Source: Haloarcula amylovorans
GTDB lineage: Archaea; Halobacteriota; Halobacteria; Halobacteriales; Haloarculaceae
Reading direction: 5' to 3'
Length of the DNA: 64,000 nucleotides
Assembly: GCF_004681185.1 (NCBI RefSeq)
Contig: NZ_SRIF01000008.1
Location: 62,001 to 126,000 of the forward strand
Part shown: positions 8,278 to 17,244 of the stretch, piece by piece
How positions within the stretch are numbered: position 1 is the stretch's first letter
Layout: each line of letters opens with the position of its first letter
Translations under genes and position numbers: made by a program
The notes under the pieces: generated by a model
The model's input: only the letters and a program-made list of their open reading frames with translations
Database searches by the model: none
What the model was told of the DNA's origin: nothing

Positions 8278-11061
8278 TCAGGCGTTGGCGATGGAGCGCA
8301 GAATCTCGCCAGCGTCGTCCAGCGCGTCGTCTAGCGCGTCCCCGTCGGGACCGCCGCCCTGTGCGAAGTCAGAGGGGCCGCCACCGCCACCGCCGACGCG
8401 ACCGGCGAGTTCGCCGACGACCGCACCGGCGTCTACGTCCACGCCATCGGGGACGGCGACGACGAACTGCGCGCCGTCACGCCCGGAGCCGAGCACGGCG
8501 ATGTCGCCCTGTTCGACGATAGCGTTGGCCTGCGCGCGGAGTTCGTCCATGTCGGCGTCGATGCGCTGGACGACCGCGGTGGTGTCGCCGACGTCGACCT
8601 CCTCGGTGTCCGCGCCGCCGGCCGCGCGGGCCTCCGCGAGTTGCTCCTTGAGATCCTCGATCTCCTTGCCACGAGCCTTCCACTCGTCGAAGAAGCGCTC
8701 GGCCGTCTCGGGGACTGCCTCCGGAGCCACGTCGAGAACCTCGGCGGCTTCGTAGAGGGCGTCCTCGGTGCGCTGGGTGGCCTCGATGGCGGCGTCGCCC
8801 GCGGCGAAGGTCAGGCGGATGACGCCGTCCTGAATCCGCTCGGTGCCCAGTAGTTTGATGGTCCCTATGTCGCCGGTGCGGGCAACGTGGGTGCCGCCGC
8901 AGGCCTGGATATCCTCTGCGACCTGAATCAGGCGGATCTGCTCGCCGGCCGGGATGCCGCCCTGATAGAGGTCGAAGCCGTGTTTCTTCTCGGCCTCGTT
9001 GCGGTCGGGCCACTCCTGTGTGACCGGGACGTTGTCCTGGACGAGGTCGTTGGCCACCGACTCGATCTCCTTGACCTGGTCGCGCGTGACCGACTCGTAG
9101 TGGCGGACGTCGATGCGCGAGGAGTCGACGCCCTTCTGTGCGCCGGCCTGGCGGATGTGGTCGCCGAGCACCTGCCGGGCGCTGTGGACGACGATGTGGG
9201 TCGCCGTGTGGTGTTGCATCAGGCGCTTGCGCCGCGTGGCGTCTACCTGCCCGCGGACGAACTCGCCCTTGCCGGGGTCGGCGTCGACGGTGTGGACGAT
9301 GACGTCGTCGTAGCGCTGGACGTCCTCGACCTCGGCGGTCACGTCGTCCGTCGAGAGCGTCCCGTGGTCGGCCGGTTGCCCGCCGCCTTCGGGGTAGAAC
9401 ATCGTCTGGTCCAACACGACGTCGAACCGCTCGTCGTCGCGGTCGAACACTTCGAGGACGACGGCCTCGAATTCGGTGCGCTGCTGGTCCTCGTAGTAGA
9501 GCTGGTCCGTGTCCGGAAGCTCCGCGAGGCGGTCGGCGTAGGGCACGCCCTCGGTCTCGTCGGCGTCGGTCTCACCGCCGTGGCGTTCGGCGACGACCGA
9601 GTAGAAGTCGTCGGGCACGTCTACGCCAACATCCTTCTCGGCGGCAATCTCCTCGACCATGTCCGGCTGGATGCCGTGGGAGTCGTACAGTTCGACGAGT
9701 TCTCCGACCGGGATCGGCTCGCCTTTCTCGGCGTACTCGTCGGCGAGCTGGCGGACGCGGCGGCCGCCCCTGTCGAGGGTCTCGCGGTACTTCTCGACCT
9801 CCGTGCGGACGATGTCGCGGATGGTATCGCGGTTCTCGTAGTCCAGGCGGTCGGCCTGCATGTCGACCAGTTCGTCGAGCGGTGCGTCCACGCCGACGTT
9901 GTCGACCAGCCGCTTGGTGCGACGGAGGACCATCCGCGCGAGATAGCCCGTCCCGACGTTCGAGGGGACGATGCCATCCCCGAGCATGTACGCGAGCGTC
10001 CGGCAGTGGTCGGCGATGGCGTAGATGTCCTCTAAGGGAGCCATCAACTCGAGCAGTTCGTCGATGCTGACGCCGACGTGTTCGGCGATGGTGTCCCGTT
10101 CGGCCTCGATGTCTTCGGCCTCGTCGATGTCCATCCGGCCCGCCAGCTTCGCGGCGTTGTGGACGATGGCCTCCTCCTCGTCGGACAACTCGACGCCGGC
10201 GTTGTCCTTCAGGAACTCGATCATGTCGGGATAGACGGCCTCGTAGACGGTCGGCGTCCCCTGAGAGACCCACGTCCAGCGTTCGAGTCCGTAGCCGGTG
10301 TCGACGACGTAGGTGTCCATCTCCGAGTAGCGGTTTCCGTCTTTCATCTCGATGTCGCCGTCGGGGTCCTGCTCTAAGGACATGAAGACGAGCGTCGCCA
10401 GTTCCGCGCCCTCGTAGATGACCTCGAAGGCCGGTCCGGCGTTGCCGCCGCCGACCCACGGGTCCTCGATGAGCGTGAGTTCGTCGACGTCCGCACCCAG
10501 CTCCTCGAACAGCTCGACGCAGTAGGCGACAGTCTCCTCCTTCCAGTAGACTTCGCCCTCGTAGGCGTACTCCTCGGGGTCCTCGATATGTTCGCGGGCG
10601 TTGAACGCGTGGTGGGCCATCATCTCGAAGGCCATCGTGTGTCGCCCGGTCTTGCCGACGTTGTCGATGTCCTGCATCCGGATGCAGGGCTGGCTAATAC
10701 ACAGCGGGTTCGCCGGCGGCGGCGTCGTCCCGCTGGTCACCAGCGGCTGGAAGTCGTAGATCGACGCCTGTGTCAGCAACACGTCGTCGCGCCAGCGGTT
10801 GGCGGCGACCGGGTACGGGTCGATGCGGGTGTGGCCCCGCTCCTCGAAGAAGGAGAGGAACGCCTCGCGCATCTCTGACAGCGAGAACGCCTCGTCGAAG
10901 CCGGGATTGTCGATGAACCCGTACTCCGCACAGGGGGGCTCGCCGCAGGTGTCGCGGTCGGCCCGCGACCAGAACATGTCGCCGCACTCGCTACACTCCT
11001 GTCGGGTGAATCCCGACTCCTCGAAGTAGTCGAGTTGGTAGGCGTCCGAGAGGTCACTCAT
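8278..11061 (-). CDS. alaS: Alanyl-tRNA synthetase, archaeal type
   Basis: A 927 aa cytoplasmic enzyme that charges tRNA-Ala. An archaeal N-terminal extension with Cys pairs (CSECG near residue 19) precedes the class II catalytic core. The editing domain has HHTATHIVVHSARQVLG and the zinc/editing motif CGGTHVARTGDIG. The C-terminal DHHA1 domain ends with a glycine-rich stretch (GGGGGGPSDFAQGG). Length is normal for the family and I see no frameshift. The DUF4013 gene follows on the same strand, and the archaellin gene lies 66 bases upstream. Confidence 0.97.
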   Translation of the reverse strand: MSDLSDAYQLDYFEESGFTRQECSECGDMFWSRADRDTCGEPPCAEYGFIDNPGFDEAFSLSEMREAFLSFFEERGHTRIDPYPVAANRWRDDVLLTQASIYDFQPLVTSGTTPPPANPLCISQPCIRMQDIDNVGKTGRHTMAFEMMAHHAFNAREHIEDPEEYAYEGEVYWKEETVAYCVELFEELGADVDELTLIEDPWVGGGNAGPAFEVIYEGAELATLVFMSLEQDPDGDIEMKDGNRYSEMDTYVVDTGYGLERWTWVSQGTPTVYEAVYPDMIEFLKDNAGVELSDEEEAIVHNAAKLAGRMDIDEAEDIEAERDTIAEHVGVSIDELLELMAPLEDIYAIADHCRTLAYMLGDGIVPSNVGTGYLARMVLRRTKRLVDNVGVDAPLDELVDMQADRLDYENRDTIRDIVRTEVEKYRETLDRGGRRVRQLADEYAEKGEPIPVGELVELYDSHGIQPDMVEEIAAEKDVGVDVPDDFYSVVAERHGGETDADETEGVPYADRLAELPDTDQLYYEDQQRTEFEAVVLEVFDRDDERFDVVLDQTMFYPEGGGQPADHGTLSTDDVTAEVEDVQRYDDVIVHTVDADPGKGEFVRGQVDATRRKRLMQHHTATHIVVHSARQVLGDHIRQAGAQKGVDSSRIDVRHYESVTRDQVKEIESVANDLVQDNVPVTQEWPDRNEAEKKHGFDLYQGGIPAGEQIRLIQVAEDIQACGGTHVARTGDIGTIKLLGTERIQDGVIRLTFAAGDAAIEATQRTEDALYEAAEVLDVAPEAVPETAERFFDEWKARGKEIEDLKEQLAEARAAGGADTEEVDVGDTTAVVQRIDADMDELRAQANAIVEQGDIAVLGSGRDGAQFVVAVPDGVDVDAGAVVGELAGRVGGGGGGPSDFAQGGGPDGDALDDALDDAGEILRSIANA

Positions 11062-11127
11062 TGGCGTACTGTTGGCCCAGCAGCGGGTAAAACAGTTCCG
11101 AAGGGGTAGTCCGTGTGTCCCGAGCGT

Positions 11128-11754
11128 TCACACCGCCACCGCAGAACCGCCCGAGAGCGTCTTCGGGACGACGATGCGCTCGACGGTCGTCGCGCCCGAC
11201 GTGGTCGTGATGCGAACCGTCGCCGTCTCGCCCTCCGCGAGTTCCTCGCCGAACTCGTTGCCGCCCGTGACGACACCGGCATCGTCATCGCCGAGGTCTA
11301 GCGTAATCGTGAATCGGTCTTCCGTCGAGTCGAGGACGGGCAGCGATCTGTCGTCGTCCTGCACCGTCGAGACGCCGAAGCGGCCGTCGGGGTCGCCCGA
11401 CGCGCCGCTCTCGGCCAGTTGGTAGTACGACCCGCTGGGACCGACCCACTGCACCGTCGCCTGTCCCAAATCGACGTTGCCCGACCCGGGTGCTTTCTTG
11501 ATCGTGAGGCTCACCACACCGACCTCCCCGTCTTGAAAGTGACTTCCCGTCGCGCTGACAACCTGGACGCGGTTGGTCGTCGAATCGCTCGATTCCTGTC
11601 CGGTCGCCTCCGCGGAGTTCTGGAGGAAGCCCGCCGTGTTGATGAGGACGCCCGCCGCGATGGCGGCGACCAACACCATCGCGATGAACACGATGAGGGT
11701 CCCGATACCCACCTGCCCCCGCTCGTCCGCCCGCTCCTCTCGCAAACGATACAT
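11128..11754 (-). CDS. Archaellin (archaeal flagellin), solitary
   Basis: A 208 aa filament subunit of the archaellum or a related pilus. A type III (class III) signal peptide ends ERG just before QVGIGTLIVFIAMVLVAAIA, the hydrophobic helix that polymerises in the filament core. FlaK/ArlK would cut after that glycine, leaving about 195 aa. The outer domain is beta-rich and acidic. No arlCDEFGHIJ assembly genes lie nearby. From memory, some Haloarculaceae carry an isolated archaellin gene such as flaA2 of Haloarcula marismortui. Close similarity in the signal region makes the family call secure, but the role in swimming is inferred. Confidence 0.9.
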   Translation of the reverse strand: MYRLREERADERGQVGIGTLIVFIAMVLVAAIAAGVLINTAGFLQNSAEATGQESSDSTTNRVQVVSATGSHFQDGEVGVVSLTIKKAPGSGNVDLGQATVQWVGPSGSYYQLAESGASGDPDGRFGVSTVQDDDRSLPVLDSTEDRFTITLDLGDDDAGVVTGGNEFGEELAEGETATVRITTTSGATTVERIVVPKTLSGGSAVAV

Positions 11755-11786
11755 TTCAATCAGTGATATCGTCTCGACCGCTCGTG

Positions 11787-11793
11787 TATAAAC
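11787..11793 (-). promoter_or_regulatory. TATA box of the archaellin gene
   Basis: The sequence tataaac on the plus strand (gtttata on minus) lies about 35 bases before the archaellin ATG. It is the only TATA-like string in this part of the 302-base divergent region 11755-12056. I see no comparably clear box for the opposite gene at 12057 and no other gene in the region. Confidence 0.45.
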
Positions 11794-12056
11794 CTGCGTG
11801 AGTGATTATCGGTAGTGAAAACTCGACTGTGACATCCTGTACCGCGACGGAACGCCATCGGCACCTCCCTCACGAGTCGTTTCCTGAACCCGCAGGTATC
11901 GCGGTTTTTCGTTCGGTAATCGAGGGAAACCGACCGCCGGCGGAACGATAAGACGACGATACCGAGCGACAGCGACGAATAACTAACCTCTGCGGTTCGC
12001 TCTCTCCGAATACACCCGGGCGAAGCGCCGGGAACCGGCCCGCCCAGTTCACTACC

Positions 12057-12929
12057 ATGAACCGACGCACACTGACGAAAGGACTACTCGCGTTGACGGG
12101 AATGGCCGTTACTGAGACGACCAGCGCACAGCAGCGGTGGCGCACACTCCGCATCGAGAACACGGTAAACCGACGCAACGTCGTCGATGTATGGGTGACC
12201 GGAGACGTCCGACGCGGCGACGAGACCGAAGACGTAGATAGCGCCGACGACGGCCGCATACGGTCCGTACTCACGGACCGGAGCGCCGCTGACACGTTCG
12301 AGTTCACGGGCCGGATTCGACGGATTCGGTGGAGCGAAGCCGAGCCCAGAGCCTTCGTCGACGGGGACCGAATCGACCCCGAGGAGTACCGGGACGACGA
12401 TGACGACGACTGGCAGGTGATGCGCGTGTTCAACACCGTCGACAGGCGCAACGTCGTCGACATCCGCGTTACCGGTGACGTACGGAAAGGCGACGAGGCC
12501 GAGCGCGAAGACGTCGCTCGCCGCGGCTTCGCTCGCTCGGTGCTGTCGGACCGGAGCGCGGTCGACTCCTTCGAGTTCACCGGCCGCATCACCGACGTCT
12601 CGTGGTCCGAACGGCGGCCGCGCATCGCCGTCGACGGCCGGACGGTAGACCTAGATCGGTTCGACGACGATGACGACGACCGCGACCTGCCGAGTTACCT
12701 CCGCGTCACCGGCCCCCGGAGCGGTTCGGTCCGCGTGTACGTCCGCGTGACCGGACGTATCGACGCTCTCGCCGGCGACGAGGGCGACTCATCCCCGCGA
12801 GTAGCCGACGTCCGCGTCGGCGGGCAGTCGTACCCCCGCGTCCGCGAGTTCCGCTACAGCGGTCGCATCTTCCAACTCGCGACGGCAGAAGGCGACGTCG
12901 CTATCGACATCCAGCAACGGGACGACTGA
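12057..12929 (+). CDS. Exported three-repeat protein of unknown function
   Basis: A 290 aa protein with a likely Tat signal (RRTLTK, hydrophobic stretch to about residue 22, then alanine-rich SAQ). The rest is three tandem units of about 85 residues: 31-118, 121-207 and 210-290. Units 1 and 2 are close copies sharing NTV-RRNVVD-VTGDVR-GDE, then RSVL-DRSA-D-FEFTGRI and W-E--PR--VDG. Unit 3 is diverged (VRVYVRVTGRI, FRYSGRIFQL). Asp-only linkers separate the units. The pattern suggests repeated beta-sandwich domains on the cell surface. It matches no family I can name. Confidence 0.85.
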   Translation: MNRRTLTKGLLALTGMAVTETTSAQQRWRTLRIENTVNRRNVVDVWVTGDVRRGDETEDVDSADDGRIRSVLTDRSAADTFEFTGRIRRIRWSEAEPRAFVDGDRIDPEEYRDDDDDDWQVMRVFNTVDRRNVVDIRVTGDVRKGDEAEREDVARRGFARSVLSDRSAVDSFEFTGRITDVSWSERRPRIAVDGRTVDLDRFDDDDDDRDLPSYLRVTGPRSGSVRVYVRVTGRIDALAGDEGDSSPRVADVRVGGQSYPRVREFRYSGRIFQLATAEGDVAIDIQQRDD

Positions 12930-12955
12930 GACCGCAGAAACCGCCCGCAGCGTGT

Positions 12956-13933
12956 CTATTCGGGTTGGGCGAGCGAGGCCAGCATCGCCTCTAACTGCAC
13001 TGTCTCGTTGGCCCCCTGCGTGATGCGGTAGTCCGTCTCGCCGACGCGTTCGAGGATGCGGACCGCCGCCTCGTCGTCCACGTCGAACTCCCAGACCGAC
13101 CGGTGTAACTGGTCGATGACGTCGCCGCCGGCGATGCCCTCTTCGGTGAGCAAGCGGTCGAGCGTCGCGCGAGCGGCCGTGAAGTCGCCGTCGAGTGCGG
13201 ACTGGACCATCTCGTGAATCTCCTCGGGGCGGGCCGTCGAGGTGATGGCGTACACGGCCTGTTCGTCCACCGTGTCGCCACTGACCGACGCCGCCTGCAG
13301 GCCGTTGATTGCTTTCCGCATGTCCCCGCCGGCGGCGTAGACCAGCGCGTCCAGTCCGTCGTCGGTGAGTTCGATGCCCTCCTCGTCGGCGATGTGGCGA
13401 ATCTCGGCTTCGACGGCCTCGTCCGACAGCGGCGAGAACCGGAAGACGGCACAGCGTGACTGGATGGGGTCGATAATCTGACTGGAGTAGTTACACGAGA
13501 GGATGAAGCGAACGTTGGTCGAGAACTGCTCCATCGTTCGGCGCAGGGCTGACTGGGCGTCTGAGGTAAGGGCGTCGGCCTCGTCTAAGAAGATGATACG
13601 GTACTCGTAGCCACCAAAACTGGTCCGCGCGAAGTTCTTGATGCGGTCCCGCACCACGTCGATGCCGCGTTCGTCGGAGGCGTTCAGTTCGAGGAAGTTC
13701 TCCTGCCAGTCGTCGCCGTACAGCTCGCGGGCGATGGCCGTCGCACAGGTGGTCTTGCCCGTCCCCGCCGGCCCCGAAAATAGCATGTGCGAGAGGTCGT
13801 TGCGGTCGACGTAGCTCTGGAGTCGGCCCACGATGTCCTCGTGACCCATCACGTCTCCGAGCCGTTCGGGTCGGTACTTCTCTATCCACACCTCTTCGCG
13901 TCCCGCCCGCGACTCGGACTCGGCCTCGCTCAT
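12956..13933 (-). CDS. rfcS: Replication factor C small subunit
   Basis: A 325 aa AAA+ clamp-loader subunit that opens and loads the PCNA ring at primer ends using ATP. Walker A is GPAGTGKTT (near 55), Walker B IIFLDEADAL, sensor 1 LSCNYSSQI, and the SRC box follows at PIQSRC. The C-terminal collar domain is complete. No intein interrupts it, although inteins occur in this gene in some archaea. It diverges from samp2; the rfc-samp2 pairing also occurs in Haloferax volcanii as I recall it. Confidence 0.97.
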   Translation of the reverse strand: MSEAESESRAGREEVWIEKYRPERLGDVMGHEDIVGRLQSYVDRNDLSHMLFSGPAGTGKTTCATAIARELYGDDWQENFLELNASDERGIDVVRDRIKNFARTSFGGYEYRIIFLDEADALTSDAQSALRRTMEQFSTNVRFILSCNYSSQIIDPIQSRCAVFRFSPLSDEAVEAEIRHIADEEGIELTDDGLDALVYAAGGDMRKAINGLQAASVSGDTVDEQAVYAITSTARPEEIHEMVQSALDGDFTAARATLDRLLTEEGIAGGDVIDQLHRSVWEFDVDDEAAVRILERVGETDYRITQGANETVQLEAMLASLAQPE

Positions 13934-14074
13934 AGTCTGTGGGAAGCGTGGACCGCCCTTAAACGAACCGCTAGCAGTGTTTGGGTAGCCGGCATTGGTG
14001 CAGACTGTCGCCCCCTTTCTGGCTGTTCGCTGCTAGCCGATACACTCAAGCCGCCCATCACGATACACACGGCC

Positions 14075-14275
14075 ATGAACGTCACCGTTGAGGTGGCCGG
14101 CGAGGACACCCACGAACTCACCGTGGCCGACGACGCCACCTACGCCGACTTGCTCGGGCCGCTGGATCTCTCACCGCACGAGGTGTCGGTGCTGGTCGAG
14201 GACCGGACCGTGCCGACCGACCAGCCGGTCGAGGCCGACCGCGTGCGCGTGGTCCGCCTCATCAAGGGAGGGTGA
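14075..14275 (+). CDS. samp2: Ubiquitin-like small archaeal modifier protein, SAMP2 type
   Basis: A 66 aa beta-grasp protein ending in the diagnostic Gly-Gly (RLIKGG). In Haloferax volcanii SAMP2 is attached to lysines by the E1-like enzyme UbaA and also carries sulfur for tRNA thiolation. LSPHEVSVLVEDR and VEADRVRVVRLIKGG match that family well. The ATG at 14075 gives the expected size; longer in-frame starts run into the rfcS promoter region. Its last codons overlap the GTG start of the following acetyltransferase gene by 4 bases. Confidence 0.92.
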   Translation: MNVTVEVAGEDTHELTVADDATYADLLGPLDLSPHEVSVLVEDRTVPTDQPVEADRVRVVRLIKGG

Positions 14276-14661
14276 GCGTGCGCGTCCGTGAGGCGACGGC
14301 AAAGGACCTGCCCGACGTGATGAACGTCCTCGACGGCGCGGCGCTCTCCAGTGACGTAGCGAGCGTTCGAGAGAGCACGGCGTCCGGGGGAACGCTCGTC
14401 GCGGTGTCCGAAGACGGCGAGCGCATACTGGGTGCACTCGTCCTCGACGGGAGTCACATCGTCGCCGTCGCGGTCCGTCGCCGTCGGCGAGGACAGGGTA
14501 TCGGAACGGCGCTGGTCGAAGCGGCTGGAGCGCGGCGAGCGCGACTGACGGCGGCGTTCGACGCCGACGTGGCCCCCTTCTACCAAGGACTGGGGTTCGA
14601 AATCGAGGACAGCGACGAGCCCGGGCGACGGCGGGGCGAGCGGTCACTTCCTGTCGAGTAG
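14272..14661 (+). CDS. GNAT family N-acetyltransferase
   Basis: A 129 aa GCN5-related acetyltransferase. The acetyl-CoA pyrophosphate-binding loop is RRRRGQGIGTALVEAAG (residues about 64-80), and the C-terminal region has the typical FYQGLGFE. Its GTG start overlaps the samp2 stop (GTGA), so translation is probably coupled and the two form one operon. The substrate is unknown. Confidence 0.88.
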   Translation: MSVRVREATAKDLPDVMNVLDGAALSSDVASVRESTASGGTLVAVSEDGERILGALVLDGSHIVAVAVRRRRRGQGIGTALVEAAGARRARLTAAFDADVAPFYQGLGFEIEDSDEPGRRRGERSLPVE

Positions 14662-14704
14662 AACGATACGTTTTTCTTCCACGGATGTGATGGACGCACG
14701 GAAT

Positions 14705-15268
14705 ATGCCAGCCGCCCAGTGCTCCACCGCCGAGTCCGCCCGAGAGGACCGGATCATCGCGTTCCTCGTCGATTTCGTCCTGTTGACCATCGTCACGGTG
14801 CTAATCTGGGGGGTGTTCGCAGTAGTTTCGATGGGTCTCAACTTCGTCGGGATGAGTGCCGCTGGTCCCGACAGCACCGCCGCCGTCGCGGGGACGTTCC
14901 TCCTCGGGCTCGCGCTCTCCGTGCTCCAGTGGGGCGTCATCGGCCTCGCTGTCGGCAGCTATTTCGTCTACTTCCTGAATGACCGCGGGCAGACGTTCGG
15001 AATGGGCCTGACCGACGTGGTCGTCGTGAGCGAGGACGGCACAGCAATCACACGAGAGCAGGCGATAAAGCGGACGCTGGTGCTGCTCGCGCCGATGCCG
15101 CTGATGGCGCTCGTCAGCGTCGTCGTCCCGCTCGTCGGGTTCCTACTCGCGCTGTTCATGATGGTCGGGTGGCTCGCTGTCGAGGCGCTCCTCCTCGTTA
15201 CCGACGACGACGCACAGCGACTCGGCGACCGGGTGGCCGGGACGCTCGTCGTCGAGTCGGCCGCCTGA
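14705..15268 (+). CDS. RDD family membrane protein
   Basis: A 187 aa membrane protein with the RDD signature at its start (REDRIIAFLVDFVLLT, close to R-D-D) followed by hydrophobic helices at about 22-45, 58-85 and 118-150. RDD proteins are poorly characterised and some have been linked to Na+/H+ exchange. The ATG at 14705 is preferred; an in-frame ATG at 14687 would add six residues. The gene lies 43 bases after the acetyltransferase and may share its transcript. Confidence 0.82.
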   Translation: MPAAQCSTAESAREDRIIAFLVDFVLLTIVTVLIWGVFAVVSMGLNFVGMSAAGPDSTAAVAGTFLLGLALSVLQWGVIGLAVGSYFVYFLNDRGQTFGMGLTDVVVVSEDGTAITREQAIKRTLVLLAPMPLMALVSVVVPLVGFLLALFMMVGWLAVEALLLVTDDDAQRLGDRVAGTLVVESAA

Positions 15269-15297
15269 CCCGCTGCGTCGAGTCACGCCGTGCCCGC

Positions 15298-15750
15298 TCA
15301 GTTCGTCCGGCCAGCCAACTCCTCGATAGCCAGCTCGTAGAGTGTCAGCTCTACCGCCTCTAAGGCCTCGTCGAAGATTCGTATCGGCGCGAACCGCTCG
15401 TTGATACTGACGGCGTCGTAGGCCGGGTCGTCGGCCGGGACTTCCCCCACCGGGCCGCGAGCGAGGACGCTCCACCCCTGCTGTCCGTCGGGGTCGTCCG
15501 TGGCCGCGACCTCGTAGACGACGTAGGTCGCCGTCTCGGTCGTCTCGATGTAGGCGGCCTTTCGGCTGTCGGGCGTCTCCCCCAGCCTGAAGTACAGCGT
15601 ACCGTTCTCGTAGTGGTGAAACACCGGGATGGCGTAGGCGTCACCGCCGTCGGCCAGCGAGAGCACGCCGTGAGGCGTCTCCTGTAAGTGTTGCTCCACC
15701 TCGGCTTCGGTCATCCCCTCGGTGTAGGCGAACTCGACATCGGGATCCAT
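15298..15750 (-). CDS. Pyridoxamine 5'-phosphate oxidase (split-barrel flavin) family protein
   Basis: A 150 aa split beta-barrel protein. HGVLSLADGGDAYAIPVFHH near residues 27-46 and LYFRLGETPDSRKAAYIE match the FMN-binding PNPOx-like fold found in many small haloarchaeal proteins. Members bind flavin or haem, and the substrate here is unknown. It is too short and lacks the C-terminal features of true PdxH. The start at 15750 (MDPDVEFAYTEG) is preferred over one five codons upstream. It is convergent with the RDD gene. Confidence 0.82.
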   Translation of the reverse strand: MDPDVEFAYTEGMTEAEVEQHLQETPHGVLSLADGGDAYAIPVFHHYENGTLYFRLGETPDSRKAAYIETTETATYVVYEVAATDDPDGQQGWSVLARGPVGEVPADDPAYDAVSINERFAPIRIFDEALEAVELTLYELAIEELAGRTN

Positions 15751-15774
15751 GCCAACCGTACGCACGCCGAGCGT

Positions 15775-17163
15775 TTAAACGAGCGGTGCGACGAGTTCTC
15801 GGCCAGCCGACAGCAGTTCGTCCAGACGCTCGTCGCTACTGGCCTCGGCATAGACGCGGAGTTTCGGTTCCGTTCCCGACGGTCGGACCAGCACCCACGT
15901 CCCGTCGGCCAGTCCGATCTTGAACCCGTCGACGGTGTTGACGTCGTCGACTGACTCTCCGGCCACCGAGTCGGGCAGTTCCGACTCCAGTTCGTCGAGG
16001 ACCGGCGCTTTTCGGTCCTCGGGGCAGTCGACGCTGATTCGGCCCTGATGAATCTCGCCGTGTTCTGAGAGCAGGCGGTCGACGCGGGCGTCGAGTGATT
16101 CCTCGTGCTCGGCAGCGGCCGTCACCAGCGCCAGCAACACGCCGTCCTTGTTGCGGAGGTGGTCAGCGAGGCCGAATCCGCCCGACTCCTCGCCGCCCAT
16201 CAGGGCGTCGTGGTCGGCCATCGCCTGTGCGACCCACTTGAAGCCGACGGCGGTCTCGTGGACCGACTGGCCGTGGGCCTCGGCGACCCGGTCGACGATG
16301 CTGGACGTGGAGACCGTACGAACCACGTCACCCGACCGGGATTCGAGGAGGTAGTCGTACATCGCCGCGAAGTAGAGGTTCGGGTCGAGGTAGCCCCGCT
16401 CGGGCGTGACGATGCCGAGACGGTCGGCGTCGCCGTCGTTGACGACCCCGAGGTCGGCGTCGCCCTCGCGGACGCGCCGAATCAGCTCCTCGACGTTCTC
16501 GGCGGTCGGTTCCGGCGACCCGCCGCCGAAGTCGGGGTCCTGGGTGTCCCGCATCGCCGTTACGTCCGCGCCGGCGCGTTCGAGGAGTGCGCTCGTGACG
16601 CCGCGACCGCTCCCGTGCATCGCGTCGTAGGCGACCGAGAGGCCGGCCAGATCGGCGTCGGCGTACTCGATAGCGTGGTCGGCGTAGTCGGCGACGAGGT
16701 CTTCCTCGGTGACGGTCCCCCACTCGTCTTCGGGCAGTGACTCGGGGTCGGCGAGGTTCGAGACGATGTCCTCGGTCGTCTCGGGGAGCCCCGGCGCGCC
16801 CGAACTCGGGATGAACTTCACGCCGTTGTACTCCGGTGGGTTGTGGCTCGCGGTGATCTGGAGCGCCCCGGCCAGCCCGCGCTCTTTGACCGTCCACGCG
16901 ACGGCCGGCGTCGGCGTGTCCCGGTCGGAGACGAGCACGTCGAACCCGTTGGCACACAGCACGCGAGACAATTCCTCGGCGAACCCGCGAGAGGTCTCCC
17001 GAGCGTCGTAGCCGACGGCGACCGTCCCCGCCTCTCCCTGTTCTCGAAGCGTCGTGGCGACGGCCTGACCGACCATCCGCACGCGTGGCGCGGTGAACTC
17101 GTCTAACGTCGCTCGCCACCCGTCGGTGCCGAAGGTTATCGCCGCGGCGTCGTCTTCGTCCAT
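15775..17163 (-). CDS. Phosphomannomutase/phosphoglucomutase family protein
   Basis: A 462 aa alpha-D-phosphohexomutase that moves phosphate between C1 and C6 of a hexose. The catalytic serine loop is TASHNPPEYNG, the metal-binding loop NDGDADRLGI, the sugar-binding loop GGEESGG, and the phosphate-binding loop RPSGTEPKLRVYAEA. All four domains are complete. Substrate choice among glucose, mannose and glucosamine phosphates cannot be set from sequence alone. A second, divergent family member lies at 19921. The start at 17163 gives MDEDDAAAITFGTDGWR. It is 24 bases downstream of the flavoprotein gene start. Confidence 0.94.
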   Translation of the reverse strand: MDEDDAAAITFGTDGWRATLDEFTAPRVRMVGQAVATTLREQGEAGTVAVGYDARETSRGFAEELSRVLCANGFDVLVSDRDTPTPAVAWTVKERGLAGALQITASHNPPEYNGVKFIPSSGAPGLPETTEDIVSNLADPESLPEDEWGTVTEEDLVADYADHAIEYADADLAGLSVAYDAMHGSGRGVTSALLERAGADVTAMRDTQDPDFGGGSPEPTAENVEELIRRVREGDADLGVVNDGDADRLGIVTPERGYLDPNLYFAAMYDYLLESRSGDVVRTVSTSSIVDRVAEAHGQSVHETAVGFKWVAQAMADHDALMGGEESGGFGLADHLRNKDGVLLALVTAAAEHEESLDARVDRLLSEHGEIHQGRISVDCPEDRKAPVLDELESELPDSVAGESVDDVNTVDGFKIGLADGTWVLVRPSGTEPKLRVYAEASSDERLDELLSAGRELVAPLV

Positions 17164-17244
17164 GGACGACAACTCACAGGGGGCCGGCAAAAAATCACCC
17201 GTCGTCGCGGGGGTCGAGCGAGTCGGGCGACGGTGACTACCCGG

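Noticed and set aside
8887..10035. Plus-strand frame opposite alaS
   Set aside because: No domain; alaS is certain.
11870..12625. Minus-strand frame opposite the three-repeat protein
   Set aside because: Ser/Thr/Arg-rich; the plus-strand frame has a signal peptide and clear internal repeats.
12956..13933. Intein in rfcS
   Set aside because: The gene is a normal 325 codons with no splicing motifs.
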